NCBI GenBank assembly: GCA_017962235.1
Contig: JAGCVS010000012.1
Location: 62,001 to 126,000, forward strand
Direction of reading: 5' to 3'
Length of the DNA: 64,000 nucleotides
Source: Bacteroidales bacterium
GTDB taxonomy: Bacteria > Bacteroidota > Bacteroidia > Bacteroidales > UBA932
Below are positions 38,397 through 45,873 of this stretch, one piece after another. The notes under the pieces are model-generated. The model saw nothing but the letters and a program-made list of their open reading frames with translations. It was not told the DNA's origin and did not search any database. The stretch's first letter is position 1, and each line of letters starts with the position of its first letter. Both the position numbers and the translations under genes were made by a program.

Positions 38397-39176
38397 TTAT
38401 TCAGCGTCGTTACGACGACCACGGCGCTCGCCACCGCGGCGCTCACCGCCACGACGGTCGTCACGGCCACCGCGACGTTCGCGGCGCTCTCCGCCACCGC
38501 GGCGCTCACCTGCGTTGGAAGCAGCTGCTACGCCTGCGTTGGGGCTGAGGTCACGTTTGCCATAGACCTCACCGTTGCAGATCCAAACCTTGATGCCCAG
38601 CACACCAACTTTGGTGTGAGCCTCTGCAAGTGCATAGTCGATGTCTGCACGGAAAGTGTGCAGAGGGGTACGGCCTTCCTTGTAGAGTTCGTTGCGGGCC
38701 ATCTCGGCACCACCCACGCGGCCGCTGATGAGGATCTTGATACCCTCGGCGCCGGCGCGCATTGTGGAAGCGACGGCCATCTTGATGGCGCGGCGATATG
38801 ATACGCGGCCCTCAATCTGGCGTGCGATGTTGTTGGCAACGATGTTGGCGTCAGCTTCGGGACGCTTAACCTCGTAAATGTTGATCTGTACATCCTTTCC
38901 GCAGATCTTCTTTACCTCGCCCTTGAGGGTCTCGAGCTCTGCACCGTTCTTACCCACTATGATACCGGGTCTTGCGGTGTGGATGGAGATGGTAATCACC
39001 TTCATCGTACGCTCGATAACGATACGGCTTACAGAAGCCTTCTGCAGACGTGCGTCCAGATACTCGCGGATGCGTGCATCGTCTTTGATGCGCTCCGGAT
39101 AATTACCGCACCAGTTGGAGTCCCAACCACGGGTGATACCTATACGGTTGCTGATAGGGTTAGTTTTCTGTCCCAT
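38397..39176 (-). CDS. rpsC: Small ribosomal subunit protein S3
   Basis: A 259-residue 30S protein of the mRNA entry site. The N-terminal start [18 protein letters not shown], the KH domain ([18 protein letters not shown] near 75-92) and the C-terminal S3 domain ([20 protein letters not shown]) are intact. From about residue 215 a tail of Arg/Gly/Glu repeats ([18 protein letters not shown] and similar) extends past the E. coli length of 233. Bacteroidota S3 often has such basic tails, and this one is strongly RGG-like. It is the last gene of its operon. rplP, which normally follows, is missing. Confidence 0.97.
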   Translation of the reverse strand: MGQKTNPISNRIGITRGWDSNWCGNYPERIKDDARIREYLDARLQKASVSRIVIERTMKVITISIHTARPGIIVGKNGAELETLKGEVKKICGKDVQINIYEVKRPEADANIVANNIARQIEGRVSYRRAIKMAVASTMRAGAEGIKILISGRVGGAEMARNELYKEGRTPLHTFRADIDYALAEAHTKVGVLGIKVWICNGEVYGKRDLSPNAGVAAASNAGERRGGGERRERRGGRDDRRGGERRGGERRGRRNDAE

Positions 39177-39177
39177 A

Positions 39178-39600
39178 TTATGCCTCCTCCTTTACGGTTT
39201 GATTCTTGGTTGCCAGCACGATGGTGACGTGGTTGCTGCGCTTGCGGATGCGTGCTGCACGGCCCTGGGGGGCGGTGCGGATACGCTTCAGGGTGCGGCC
39301 TTCGCCAACCATGATGGTCTGGATGTAAACATTGCCGTTTTCAAGCTCCTTGCGGTTGTCCTCGTTCTTGGCTTCCCAGTTAGCGATGGCGCTGCGCACG
39401 AGCTTAGAGAGCCTTGTAGCGGGCTCCTTCTTTGAATACTTGAGAATATCCAAAGCGTTATTGACCTCCTTGCCGCGGATGATGTCTGCTACCAGACGCA
39501 TCTTGCGGGGCGAGGTGGGAACATCGTTCAGCTTTGCGACAGCTGTACGATTCTTTATCTCTTTCTGCCTTTCGGCCATTTCTCTTTTTCGAGCTCCCAT
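39178..39600 (-). CDS. rplV: Large ribosomal subunit protein L22
   Basis: A 140-residue 50S protein that lines the exit tunnel. Motifs [18 protein letters not shown] and the tunnel loop [22 protein letters not shown] with NHVTIVL are clear. The N-terminal ~15 residues ([17 protein letters not shown]) extend beyond the usual start. An internal ATG at 39579 is possible, but the frame and 12-base spacing to rpsS favour the longer form. One base separates it from rpsC. Confidence 0.95.
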   Translation of the reverse strand: MGARKREMAERQKEIKNRTAVAKLNDVPTSPRKMRLVADIIRGKEVNNALDILKYSKKEPATRLSKLVRSAIANWEAKNEDNRKELENGNVYIQTIMVGEGRTLKRIRTAPQGRAARIRKRSNHVTIVLATKNQTVKEEA

Positions 39601-39612
39601 AGTAATTATTTA

Positions 39613-39879
39613 TTAACGATTACCACTGTGACCCCTGAATGTACGCGTCGGAGCAAACTCGCCGAGCTTGTGACCAACCATGTTCTCAGTGACGTACACC
39701 GGAATATACTTATTTCCGTTGTGCACTGCGATGGTGTGACCCACGAAATCGGGAGAAATCATGCTGGAACGTGACCAGGTCTTGATTACTTCTTTTTTCA
39801 TTGTCCCTTCATTCATAGCGATGACCCTCTTCTCGAGAGCTTCCTGAATGTACGGGCCTTTTCTAAGTGAACGACTCAT
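39613..39879 (-). CDS. rpsS: Small ribosomal subunit protein S19
   Basis: An 88-residue 30S head protein. The start [11 protein letters not shown], the centre [21 protein letters not shown] and the signature [16 protein letters not shown] are canonical. Between rplB (24 bases) and rplV (12 bases) in the conserved order. Confidence 0.98.
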   Translation of the reverse strand: MSRSLRKGPYIQEALEKRVIAMNEGTMKKEVIKTWSRSSMISPDFVGHTIAVHNGNKYIPVYVTENMVGHKLGEFAPTRTFRGHSGNR

Positions 39880-39903
39880 AATTGCCTAAGATTTATTCCG
39901 TTA

Positions 39904-40728
39904 TTATTTCTTTTTCCTTTCAATGATAAACTTGTTGGAGTTCTTCTTAGGATTACGGGTCTTGTAACCCTTGGCGATGAGACCCTTGCGAGAACGAGGG
40001 TGACCACCGGATGCACGGCCTTCACCACCACCCATCGGGTGATCTACAGGGTTCATTACGACACCGCGGTTGCGAGGACGGCGACCCATCCAGCGTACGC
40101 GGCCCGCCTTTCCGTGAGACTCCAGGTTGTGATCGGCGTTGGACACCGTACCCACGGTAGCGCGGCAGCTTACCAGCACCATGCGGGTCTCACCCGAAGG
40201 GAGACGGAGGATGGCGTGGTTGCCTTCACGTGCGGTGAGCTGAGCGTAGGTGCCGGCGGAGCGGGCCATAGCGGCGCCCTGACCGGGACGGAGCTCGATG
40301 CAGTGTACCAAAGTTCCGAGCGGAATTTCTGCAAGCGGAAGAGTGTTACCTATTTCAGGGGCGACACCACTGCCGGAGGCGATAACCTGGCCGACCTTGA
40401 TGCCGTTAGGAGCGATGATATAACGTTTTTCACCATCTTCATAAACTACCAGCGCAATGCGTGCAGTGCGGTTGGGGTCGTACTCGATGGTCTTTACGGT
40501 TGCGGTGTATTTGTCCTTGTCGCGCAAAAAGTCGATGACGCGGTACATCTGCTTGTGTCCGCCGCCCAGATAGCGCATGGTCATCTTACCCTGATTGTTG
40601 CGGCCGCCGGATTTGCGGAGGGGCTTGAGCAGGGACTTTTCGGGAGTGGTGCAAGTGATTTCTTCAAAGGTGCTGATCACCTTGTTTCTCTGACCCGGGG
40701 TTGCCGGTTTGAATTTACGTACTGCCAT
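39904..40728 (-). CDS. rplB: Large ribosomal subunit protein L2
   Basis: A 274-residue 50S protein near the peptidyl transferase centre. The 23S-binding region and the signature [21 protein letters not shown] containing the conserved His are present (the stretch ends near residue 235). Start [14 protein letters not shown] is typical. Follows rplW by 13 bases. Confidence 0.98.
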   Translation of the reverse strand: MAVRKFKPATPGQRNKVISTFEEITCTTPEKSLLKPLRKSGGRNNQGKMTMRYLGGGHKQMYRVIDFLRDKDKYTATVKTIEYDPNRTARIALVVYEDGEKRYIIAPNGIKVGQVIASGSGVAPEIGNTLPLAEIPLGTLVHCIELRPGQGAAMARSAGTYAQLTAREGNHAILRLPSGETRMVLVSCRATVGTVSNADHNLESHGKAGRVRWMGRRPRNRGVVMNPVDHPMGGGEGRASGGHPRSRKGLIAKGYKTRNPKKNSNKFIIERKKK

Positions 40729-40741
40729 AATCTCCGGATCT

Positions 40742-41032
40742 TTAGATGTTACTGTAGAAATCTATCTTGTCGTCCTGCGCCAGAGTCACATAAGCTTTCT
40801 TATAGTGATTTGCGCGACCGGTGAGCATACCGGCCTTGGTGTAACGGCTTTTCTTCTTGCCGTGGTAGTTTGCTGTATTGACACTCAGTACAGAAACGTT
40901 GTAGGTCTGCTCGACCGCCTGCTTGATTTCAACCTTGTTAGCATCGCGGTCAACAATAAAACCGTAACGGTTCAACTTATCGCCTTGAGCCGTCATTTTC
41001 TCGGTTACGATTGGCTTTATCAGTATTCCCAT
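40742..41032 (-). CDS. rplW: Large ribosomal subunit protein L23
   Basis: A 96-residue 50S protein at the tunnel exit, the docking site for trigger factor and SRP. Motifs [29 protein letters not shown] and the loop [18 protein letters not shown] are clear. Nine bases after rplD. Confidence 0.97.
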   Translation of the reverse strand: MGILIKPIVTEKMTAQGDKLNRYGFIVDRDANKVEIKQAVEQTYNVSVLSVNTANYHGKKKSRYTKAGMLTGRANHYKKAYVTLAQDDKIDFYSNI

Positions 41033-41041
41033 TGCTTTCGA

Positions 41042-41668
41042 TTATTTTTGTCTTTCGGCAAGGATATCCTGGACGCCGTCTACCATTACCAGATGATTTG
41101 CATTCATGATGGCGTAGGTGTTGATTTCGTCTACGGTGATGACTTTCACCTCAGGAAGGTTGCGAGACGATAAGTAAATATTGTTCGAGTTTTCGGGAAG
41201 GACCACCAGAGTCTTGCGGCCGTTAGCCTTGAGATTGTCCAGGATCTTGATGAAATCCTTGGTCTTGGGTGCGTCCAGTGCAAAAGGCTCAACCATGGTG
41301 ATAGCCTCCTCCTGTGCCTTGTAAGTGAAGGCGGAGTTGCGTGCAAGCTGTTTGAGCTTTTTGTTGAGTTTGAAACGATAATCGCGGGGCTGGGGACCGA
41401 AGATACGGCCACCGCCTACGTAAGTACCGGACTTGATGCTACCGTGACGTGCACCGCCGCCGCCTTTCTGGCGACCCATCTTCTTGGTACTGTGAGCGAT
41501 TTCGCTGCGATCTTTGCTCTTGTGAGTTCCCTGACGCTGGTTTGCAAGGTACTGCTTCACGTCAAGATAAATAGCATGGTCGTTGGGCTCGATGGCGAAG
41601 ATTGCGTCATCCAGAACGACTTCCTTACCGGAAGCGGAGCCGTCGATTTTGTAAACTGCCAGTTTCAT
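41042..41668 (-). CDS. rplD: Large ribosomal subunit protein L4
   Basis: A 208-residue 50S protein. The tunnel loop GRQKGGGGARHGSIKSGTYV and the downstream GPQPRDYRFKLNKKLKQLA are the L4 hallmark. In other bacteria L4 represses its own operon. The leader here is short and no known L4 target fold could be assigned. Starts 4 bases after rplC. Confidence 0.97.
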   Translation of the reverse strand: MKLAVYKIDGSASGKEVVLDDAIFAIEPNDHAIYLDVKQYLANQRQGTHKSKDRSEIAHSTKKMGRQKGGGGARHGSIKSGTYVGGGRIFGPQPRDYRFKLNKKLKQLARNSAFTYKAQEEAITMVEPFALDAPKTKDFIKILDNLKANGRKTLVVLPENSNNIYLSSRNLPEVKVITVDEINTYAIMNANHLVMVDGVQDILAERQK

Positions 41669-41672
41669 AACG

Positions 41673-42293
41673 TTAAGCCTCCAATGTTACATAAGAACCT
41701 TTAGCTCCGGGAACAGAGCCTTTAACTACGATGAGATTGTTTTCAGGTATCACTTTGACAACCTGAAGGTTGAGAACTTTCACGCGGTCGCATCCCATGT
41801 GACCACCCATTCTCATACCGGGGAAGACACGGCTAGGCCAGGACGATGCACCCAGTGAACCGGGTTTGCGAAGCCTGTTGTGCTGACCGTGAGTCTGTCC
41901 GCCAACACCGGCGAATCCGTGGCGCTTGACTACGCCCTGGAAACCTCTACCCTTAGAGGTACCGGTAACGTCGACCCATTCTACAGATTCGAGATCTGCG
42001 ACGGTGATGGTGTCTCCCAACTTGAGGGAATCAATGTCAAAAGACTTGAATTCCACCAATTTGCGCTTGGGAGTGGTTCCTGCCTTTTCAAAGTGGCCCT
42101 TAAGAGCCTTGCTGGTGTGTTTCTCTGAGATTTCGTCATAGGCAAGCTGCACGGCGGCATAACCATCTTTCTCTACCGTACGAATTTGCGTAACAACACA
42201 CGGACCAGCCTCAATTACGGTGCAAGGTACGTTCATACCGTTTGCATCGAATACGGAAGTCATTCCGACTTTCTTTCCAATTAATCCAGGCAT
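41673..42293 (-). CDS. rplC: Large ribosomal subunit protein L3
   Basis: A 206-residue 50S protein. [14 protein letters not shown] at the start and the signature [21 protein letters not shown], the part reaching the peptidyl transferase centre, are present, as is [16 protein letters not shown]. It is the first gene of the operon and has a promoter of its own. rpsJ (S10), which normally precedes it, is absent. Confidence 0.98.
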   Translation of the reverse strand: MPGLIGKKVGMTSVFDANGMNVPCTVIEAGPCVVTQIRTVEKDGYAAVQLAYDEISEKHTSKALKGHFEKAGTTPKRKLVEFKSFDIDSLKLGDTITVADLESVEWVDVTGTSKGRGFQGVVKRHGFAGVGGQTHGQHNRLRKPGSLGASSWPSRVFPGMRMGGHMGCDRVKVLNLQVVKVIPENNLIVVKGSVPGAKGSYVTLEA

Positions 42294-42353
42294 TGTAGAT
42301 AATTTGGTGTAAATAAATTAGTTGTAAAAGTTTCCGCATTTTTTGCGGGGCTG

Positions 42354-42384
42354 CAAAGATACAACTATTTTCCAAATTATCAAC
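42354..42384 (-). promoter_or_regulatory. Promoter of the rplC-rpsC operon
   Basis: On the minus strand GTTG, a 19-base spacer and TATCTTTG give a near-perfect -33/-7 promoter, 60 bases before the rplC ATG. A small hairpin CCGCA-AAAAA-TGCGG lies in the leader at about 42335-42349. Confidence 0.75.
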
Positions 42385-42393
42385 ATGTTTTTC

Positions 42394-42431
42394 AACAAAA
42401 ACAGCCACCGGGGCAAATTCCCGGCGGCTGT
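42394..42431 (-). terminator. Terminator of the starch locus
   Basis: A 12-bp stem with one mismatch (ACAGCCGCCGGG on the minus strand paired with CCCGGTGGCTGT), followed by TTTTTG. It lies 20 bases after the stop of the last GH13 gene. Confidence 0.88.
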
Positions 42432-42451
42432 TGTATCGGAACAGGGTATAC

Positions 42452-43780
42452 CTATTTATATAAGACAAGATATCCTGCGGCATCCAGCGGGGCCAGATAG
42501 GTGCCGGAGAGGGTTTCTCCGGTGAACAGGTTGGTGTACTCTCCATCCAGAGGGAGCGCCACGTGAGCGGCTTCCGTACCCATATTCACGGCCACAATCA
42601 CACTGTTCTTGCCCTTTGTGCGGCTGAATGCGTATATCCCATCGCCGTTCTGGGGGATATCAAGGTATGAGCCGCCCCGTTCACCTGCAGCCAGGGCGGG
42701 GTTGTTGTGCTTGAGTTCCACCAGCTTCTTGAAGAAGTCTGTGAACCCGTTGTCGCTCCAGTCCTCTATGGGGTCCTTCTCAAAGAACTGCAGACGGCGG
42801 CTGAGACCGATCTCCTGCCCCGTGTAAACCAGCGGCTGGCTCTTGGGGAGGGTGAAGCAGAGCACTTCGCAGGCGTTTGCGCAGTCGCCCATACGCTCGA
42901 ATTCGGTCCCCTGCCAGGAGTTCTCGTCGTGGTTGCTCGTAAAGGTCATGCGGTATGCGGATGCGGGATAATTCTGCTCGTCGCGCTGCAGATATGCGCG
43001 CAGCTCGGAGAAATCCTTCTGCCCGGCGGCGATATCGTTCAGCATGTGGTGCAGTTCCCACGCGTAGGTGGCGTCAAAGCAGCTGTCGGGATTGGCCAGG
43101 TTGGGGCGCTCCGCCTCTGCCAGGAAGTAGGCCTCGGGATAATCTGCGTTCAGGCCGGGCATCACGCTCTGCCAGAACTCCGCCGGCATCTCGCCCGCGG
43201 CATCGCAGCGGAAGCCGTCCACACCCTTGTCCAGCCAGAAGCGCATGCACTCTACCTGTGCCTCCCAGACCTCCTTGCAGTCGTAGTTCAGGCTGCGGGT
43301 GTCGGTCCAGTCATACTCCCAGGTGGCGTTGCCCAGCGAGTCGCGCTCGTAGAACTCCGCCGGCTTGGACTCCATCCAGATGTGGTCCGGAGCGGTCTGG
43401 TTTGCCACCCAGTCCAGAATCACCTTGAAGCCCAGCTCGTGCGCTGCGGCCAGCAGGTTGTCAAAATCTTCCATGGTGCCGAATTCGGGGTTCACCTTGC
43501 AATAGTCGCTGATGGCGTAATATGAACCCAAGGTACCTTTGCGGCCCTCCACGCCAATCTGATACATGGGCATCAGCCAGAGGATGTCCACGCCAAGCTC
43601 TTTGAGGCGGGGCAGCTGTGCCTGAACGCCCGCAAAAGTCCCCTCCGGGGAGTACTGGCGGATGTTAACCTCATATATCACAGAGTTATAGGTCCACTCA
43701 GGATGGTGGGCAGCCTCCTGCTTGGGGGTGCAGGAGAAAAGTGCGGCGACGGCCGCGATAACGATGATTATCTTTTTCAT
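42452..43780 (-). CDS. GH13 alpha-amylase family lipoprotein
   Basis: A 442-residue secreted glycosidase with a lipobox (ALFSC, Cys ~17). The (beta/alpha)8 barrel carries the nucleophile Asp in GVDGFRCDAAGE, the acid/base Glu in YFLAEAE and the third Asp in TSNHDENS. Conserved region I reads DWVANQTAPDH: Gln128 stands where most GH13 enzymes have the substrate-binding His. No carbohydrate-binding domain is seen. Starts 9 bases after the SusG-like gene and shares its promoter. It probably trims maltodextrins at the periplasm or surface. The exact specificity is unknown. Confidence 0.9.
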   Translation of the reverse strand: MKKIIIVIAAVAALFSCTPKQEAAHHPEWTYNSVIYEVNIRQYSPEGTFAGVQAQLPRLKELGVDILWLMPMYQIGVEGRKGTLGSYYAISDYCKVNPEFGTMEDFDNLLAAAHELGFKVILDWVANQTAPDHIWMESKPAEFYERDSLGNATWEYDWTDTRSLNYDCKEVWEAQVECMRFWLDKGVDGFRCDAAGEMPAEFWQSVMPGLNADYPEAYFLAEAERPNLANPDSCFDATYAWELHHMLNDIAAGQKDFSELRAYLQRDEQNYPASAYRMTFTSNHDENSWQGTEFERMGDCANACEVLCFTLPKSQPLVYTGQEIGLSRRLQFFEKDPIEDWSDNGFTDFFKKLVELKHNNPALAAGERGGSYLDIPQNGDGIYAFSRTKGKNSVIVAVNMGTEAAHVALPLDGEYTNLFTGETLSGTYLAPLDAAGYLVLYK

Positions 43781-43789
43781 AATGATGAG

Positions 43790-45772
43790 TTATTGCATGA
43801 AAACTACCGACGATGAAGCACCAAGGGTCACGGCACTGCCGGCTACCTTGACATCACCCAGCGACACCACCTGGTTGTCCAGCTTGTCCCCGGAAAGGTC
43901 AAGGGTCTTCTCTTCGCTGCCCACGTTGTGCAGCACCAGCGCCTTTTCTCCGCTTGCGGCGGTCATGTACCATGCGGCGATGGTGTTGTCTGCGGTGTTG
44001 CCGTCGTTATATTTTGGGTGTGCCGACATCTTGCCGGATGCCAGCGCCTTGCAGCTGTTGCGGGCCTTGGTCCACTTGAAATAGGTGTGCAACAGACTGC
44101 CGGCGTCTTCTTCCTGCTTCTTCACGGAGATGGAGTCGGTCACCAGGTCATAATCTATGTGTCCGCCAAGGTCGCCGGTGGCGGCGGTGGAGGATGTCTC
44201 CCACACGATAGGGGTGCGCACCAGTTCGTCGCGCCCGCCTTCGTCACCGTCCTTGCCCCAGTAGCCCAGCTCCTCGCCCTGATAGATGTAGGGCTGGCCC
44301 TCTGCGCTCAGCAGGAACGCCGCGGCCTGTTTGAGTTTGGCGGCGTCGCGTCCCAACACAGTTGCGGCGCGGGTTTCGTCGTGGTTGGTGAGCTTGGTGG
44401 CGGCAATCGCGTCGCTGCGCTGTGCGGTATAGGCCCGCCTGTAGGCGGTCAGATCCTTGCAGAAATAGCAGCCGATGCGCTGGTTCAGCACCCATCTGAG
44501 CCGCTCCCAGAAGTCGAACTCGAAGTTGGCGGGGAGCGCTTTATAATACTGCGCCACCGAGTTGGCGTCCATCCAACACTCGGCAACCATGTAGAAGTCT
44601 CCAGAATGGGTCTTACGGTAAGTGGCGTTGCAGCGGTCGTACCACTTCTTGAGGAAAGTCACGTTGTTGGCGTTGTTGAAGGAGTTCATGCCCCCGTATA
44701 TGTGCTTCACTGCATCCAGGCGAAGGCCGTCTATCCCCAGCCCGATCCACTTGTCCACGGTTGTGGCGAGGGCCTCGAATACGGCGCTTTTCTCAGCTTC
44801 TGAAGCACTGCCGTAATTGATGTCGGGCATCCAGCTGCCAAACGCACCCATGTAATACACGGTCTTGGTGTTGACGTTGGAGAGCTCAAAACTATAGCGG
44901 CCGTTGCCGGTGAAGAAGATGTCGCCGCCGTCTGCGGCAAGGCTCATGGGAACCCCCTCTTTAAGGGTGGCGTCCTGCTCCCGGGCACCGAACTTGGAGC
45001 CGGCGTCCCAGTTGGAATACTTGCGTACAAGGATACCCGTTGTGCCGTTCACATCGGCCACGAGGCGATAGGTCCCGTTCCCCTTATCGGCAAACTTGAC
45101 CTCCTTGCCTTCCTTGCCGACGGGCCACATCCAGAGGTTCCAGGAGGCGTTGCCGCTGGCAACGGCATCGATTGTGGAGCTGACAACCAGGCGCGGAGCA
45201 CCGCCGGTGGTGGCGTGCCACTCCCCCTGGTTATAAGAATAACCGCTCAGCATAGGGTAGCTGCGCCACTGCGAAGAGGGATTGTCGCAGATGAAGAACC
45301 AGTCCCGGTACGGGCTGGACTCGGATGAGAGCGCATCTGTGAACCAGGGGTTCCCCTTGCCGGTGTGGTTCAGCACATAGTCCATGTAAATCTTGATATC
45401 CTTGGCATGGGCGGCGTCTATAAGGGCCTTGAAATCGGCTTCGGTGCCGTATTTGGGGTTGACGGCGGCATAATCCGTAACATCGTATCCGTGATACGAA
45501 TCGGCGGGGTGGGCGGGGGAGAGCCAGATAGCCGATACGCCCAGTGCATCCAGATAATCCAGATGCTGGCGGATGCCGTTAAAATCGCCAATGCCGTCGC
45601 CGTCGCTGTCGGCAAAGCTGTATATCAGCAGCTGATATGTAATGTGGCCCTGTTTCTCGCCTGCGGCGTATATGGGGACGGAAATATCCTCATCGGGTAT
45701 GGGTTGCTTTTCACAGGCGGCCGCAAGCAGCGGCAGCAGTGCCAAGGCCAAGAATAGTCTCTTCATACACAA
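43790..45772 (-). CDS. susG: SusG-like surface alpha-amylase (GH13) with inserted binding domain
   Basis: A 660-residue lipoprotein (lipobox LAAAC, Cys ~20) of the GH13 family. DYVLNHTG is region I, the nucleophile Asp is in GIDGLRLDAVKH, the acid/base Glu in FYMVAECW and the third Asp in LTNHDETR. About 130 residues (~190-320, rich in Trp, ending FGSWMPDINYG) are inserted in the barrel where Bacteroides SusG holds CBM58. Such an enzyme cuts starch at the cell surface to feed SusC/SusD. The start may be 45772 or 45766. It has its own promoter after a terminator that follows the SusE/F-like gene. Confidence 0.93.
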   Translation of the reverse strand: MCMKRLFLALALLPLLAAACEKQPIPDEDISVPIYAAGEKQGHITYQLLIYSFADSDGDGIGDFNGIRQHLDYLDALGVSAIWLSPAHPADSYHGYDVTDYAAVNPKYGTEADFKALIDAAHAKDIKIYMDYVLNHTGKGNPWFTDALSSESSPYRDWFFICDNPSSQWRSYPMLSGYSYNQGEWHATTGGAPRLVVSSTIDAVASGNASWNLWMWPVGKEGKEVKFADKGNGTYRLVADVNGTTGILVRKYSNWDAGSKFGAREQDATLKEGVPMSLAADGGDIFFTGNGRYSFELSNVNTKTVYYMGAFGSWMPDINYGSASEAEKSAVFEALATTVDKWIGLGIDGLRLDAVKHIYGGMNSFNNANNVTFLKKWYDRCNATYRKTHSGDFYMVAECWMDANSVAQYYKALPANFEFDFWERLRWVLNQRIGCYFCKDLTAYRRAYTAQRSDAIAATKLTNHDETRAATVLGRDAAKLKQAAAFLLSAEGQPYIYQGEELGYWGKDGDEGGRDELVRTPIVWETSSTAATGDLGGHIDYDLVTDSISVKKQEEDAGSLLHTYFKWTKARNSCKALASGKMSAHPKYNDGNTADNTIAAWYMTAASGEKALVLHNVGSEEKTLDLSGDKLDNQVVSLGDVKVAGSAVTLGASSSVVFMQ

Positions 45773-45789
45773 GTTTTTGCGTTAACTTC

Positions 45790-45820
45790 CAAAATTAGCA
45801 CAAACCCCGCAAATATCAAA
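45790..45820 (-). promoter_or_regulatory. Promoter of the two GH13 genes
   Basis: On the minus strand TTTG, a 19-base spacer and TAATTTTG: a full match to the Bacteroidota consensus. The -33 element lies within the tail of the terminator just upstream. Confidence 0.8.
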
Positions 45821-45853
45821 GAAAAGAGCCCCGGATTATCACCCGGGGCTCTT
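45818..45853 (-). terminator. Terminator after the SusE/F-like gene
   Basis: A perfect 11-bp stem (AAGAGCCCCGG / CCGGGGCTCTT) with an 8-base loop and the tail TTTCTTTG on the minus strand, 20 bases after the stop at 45874. Confidence 0.88.
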
Positions 45854-45873
45854 CTTGCATTGAAGAATCTCAA

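Noticed and set aside
42335-42349. Hairpin CCGCA/TGCGG in the rplC leader as an r-protein regulatory site
   Set aside because: Only a 5-bp stem with an A loop. It does not match a known L4 or other r-protein target well enough to list.
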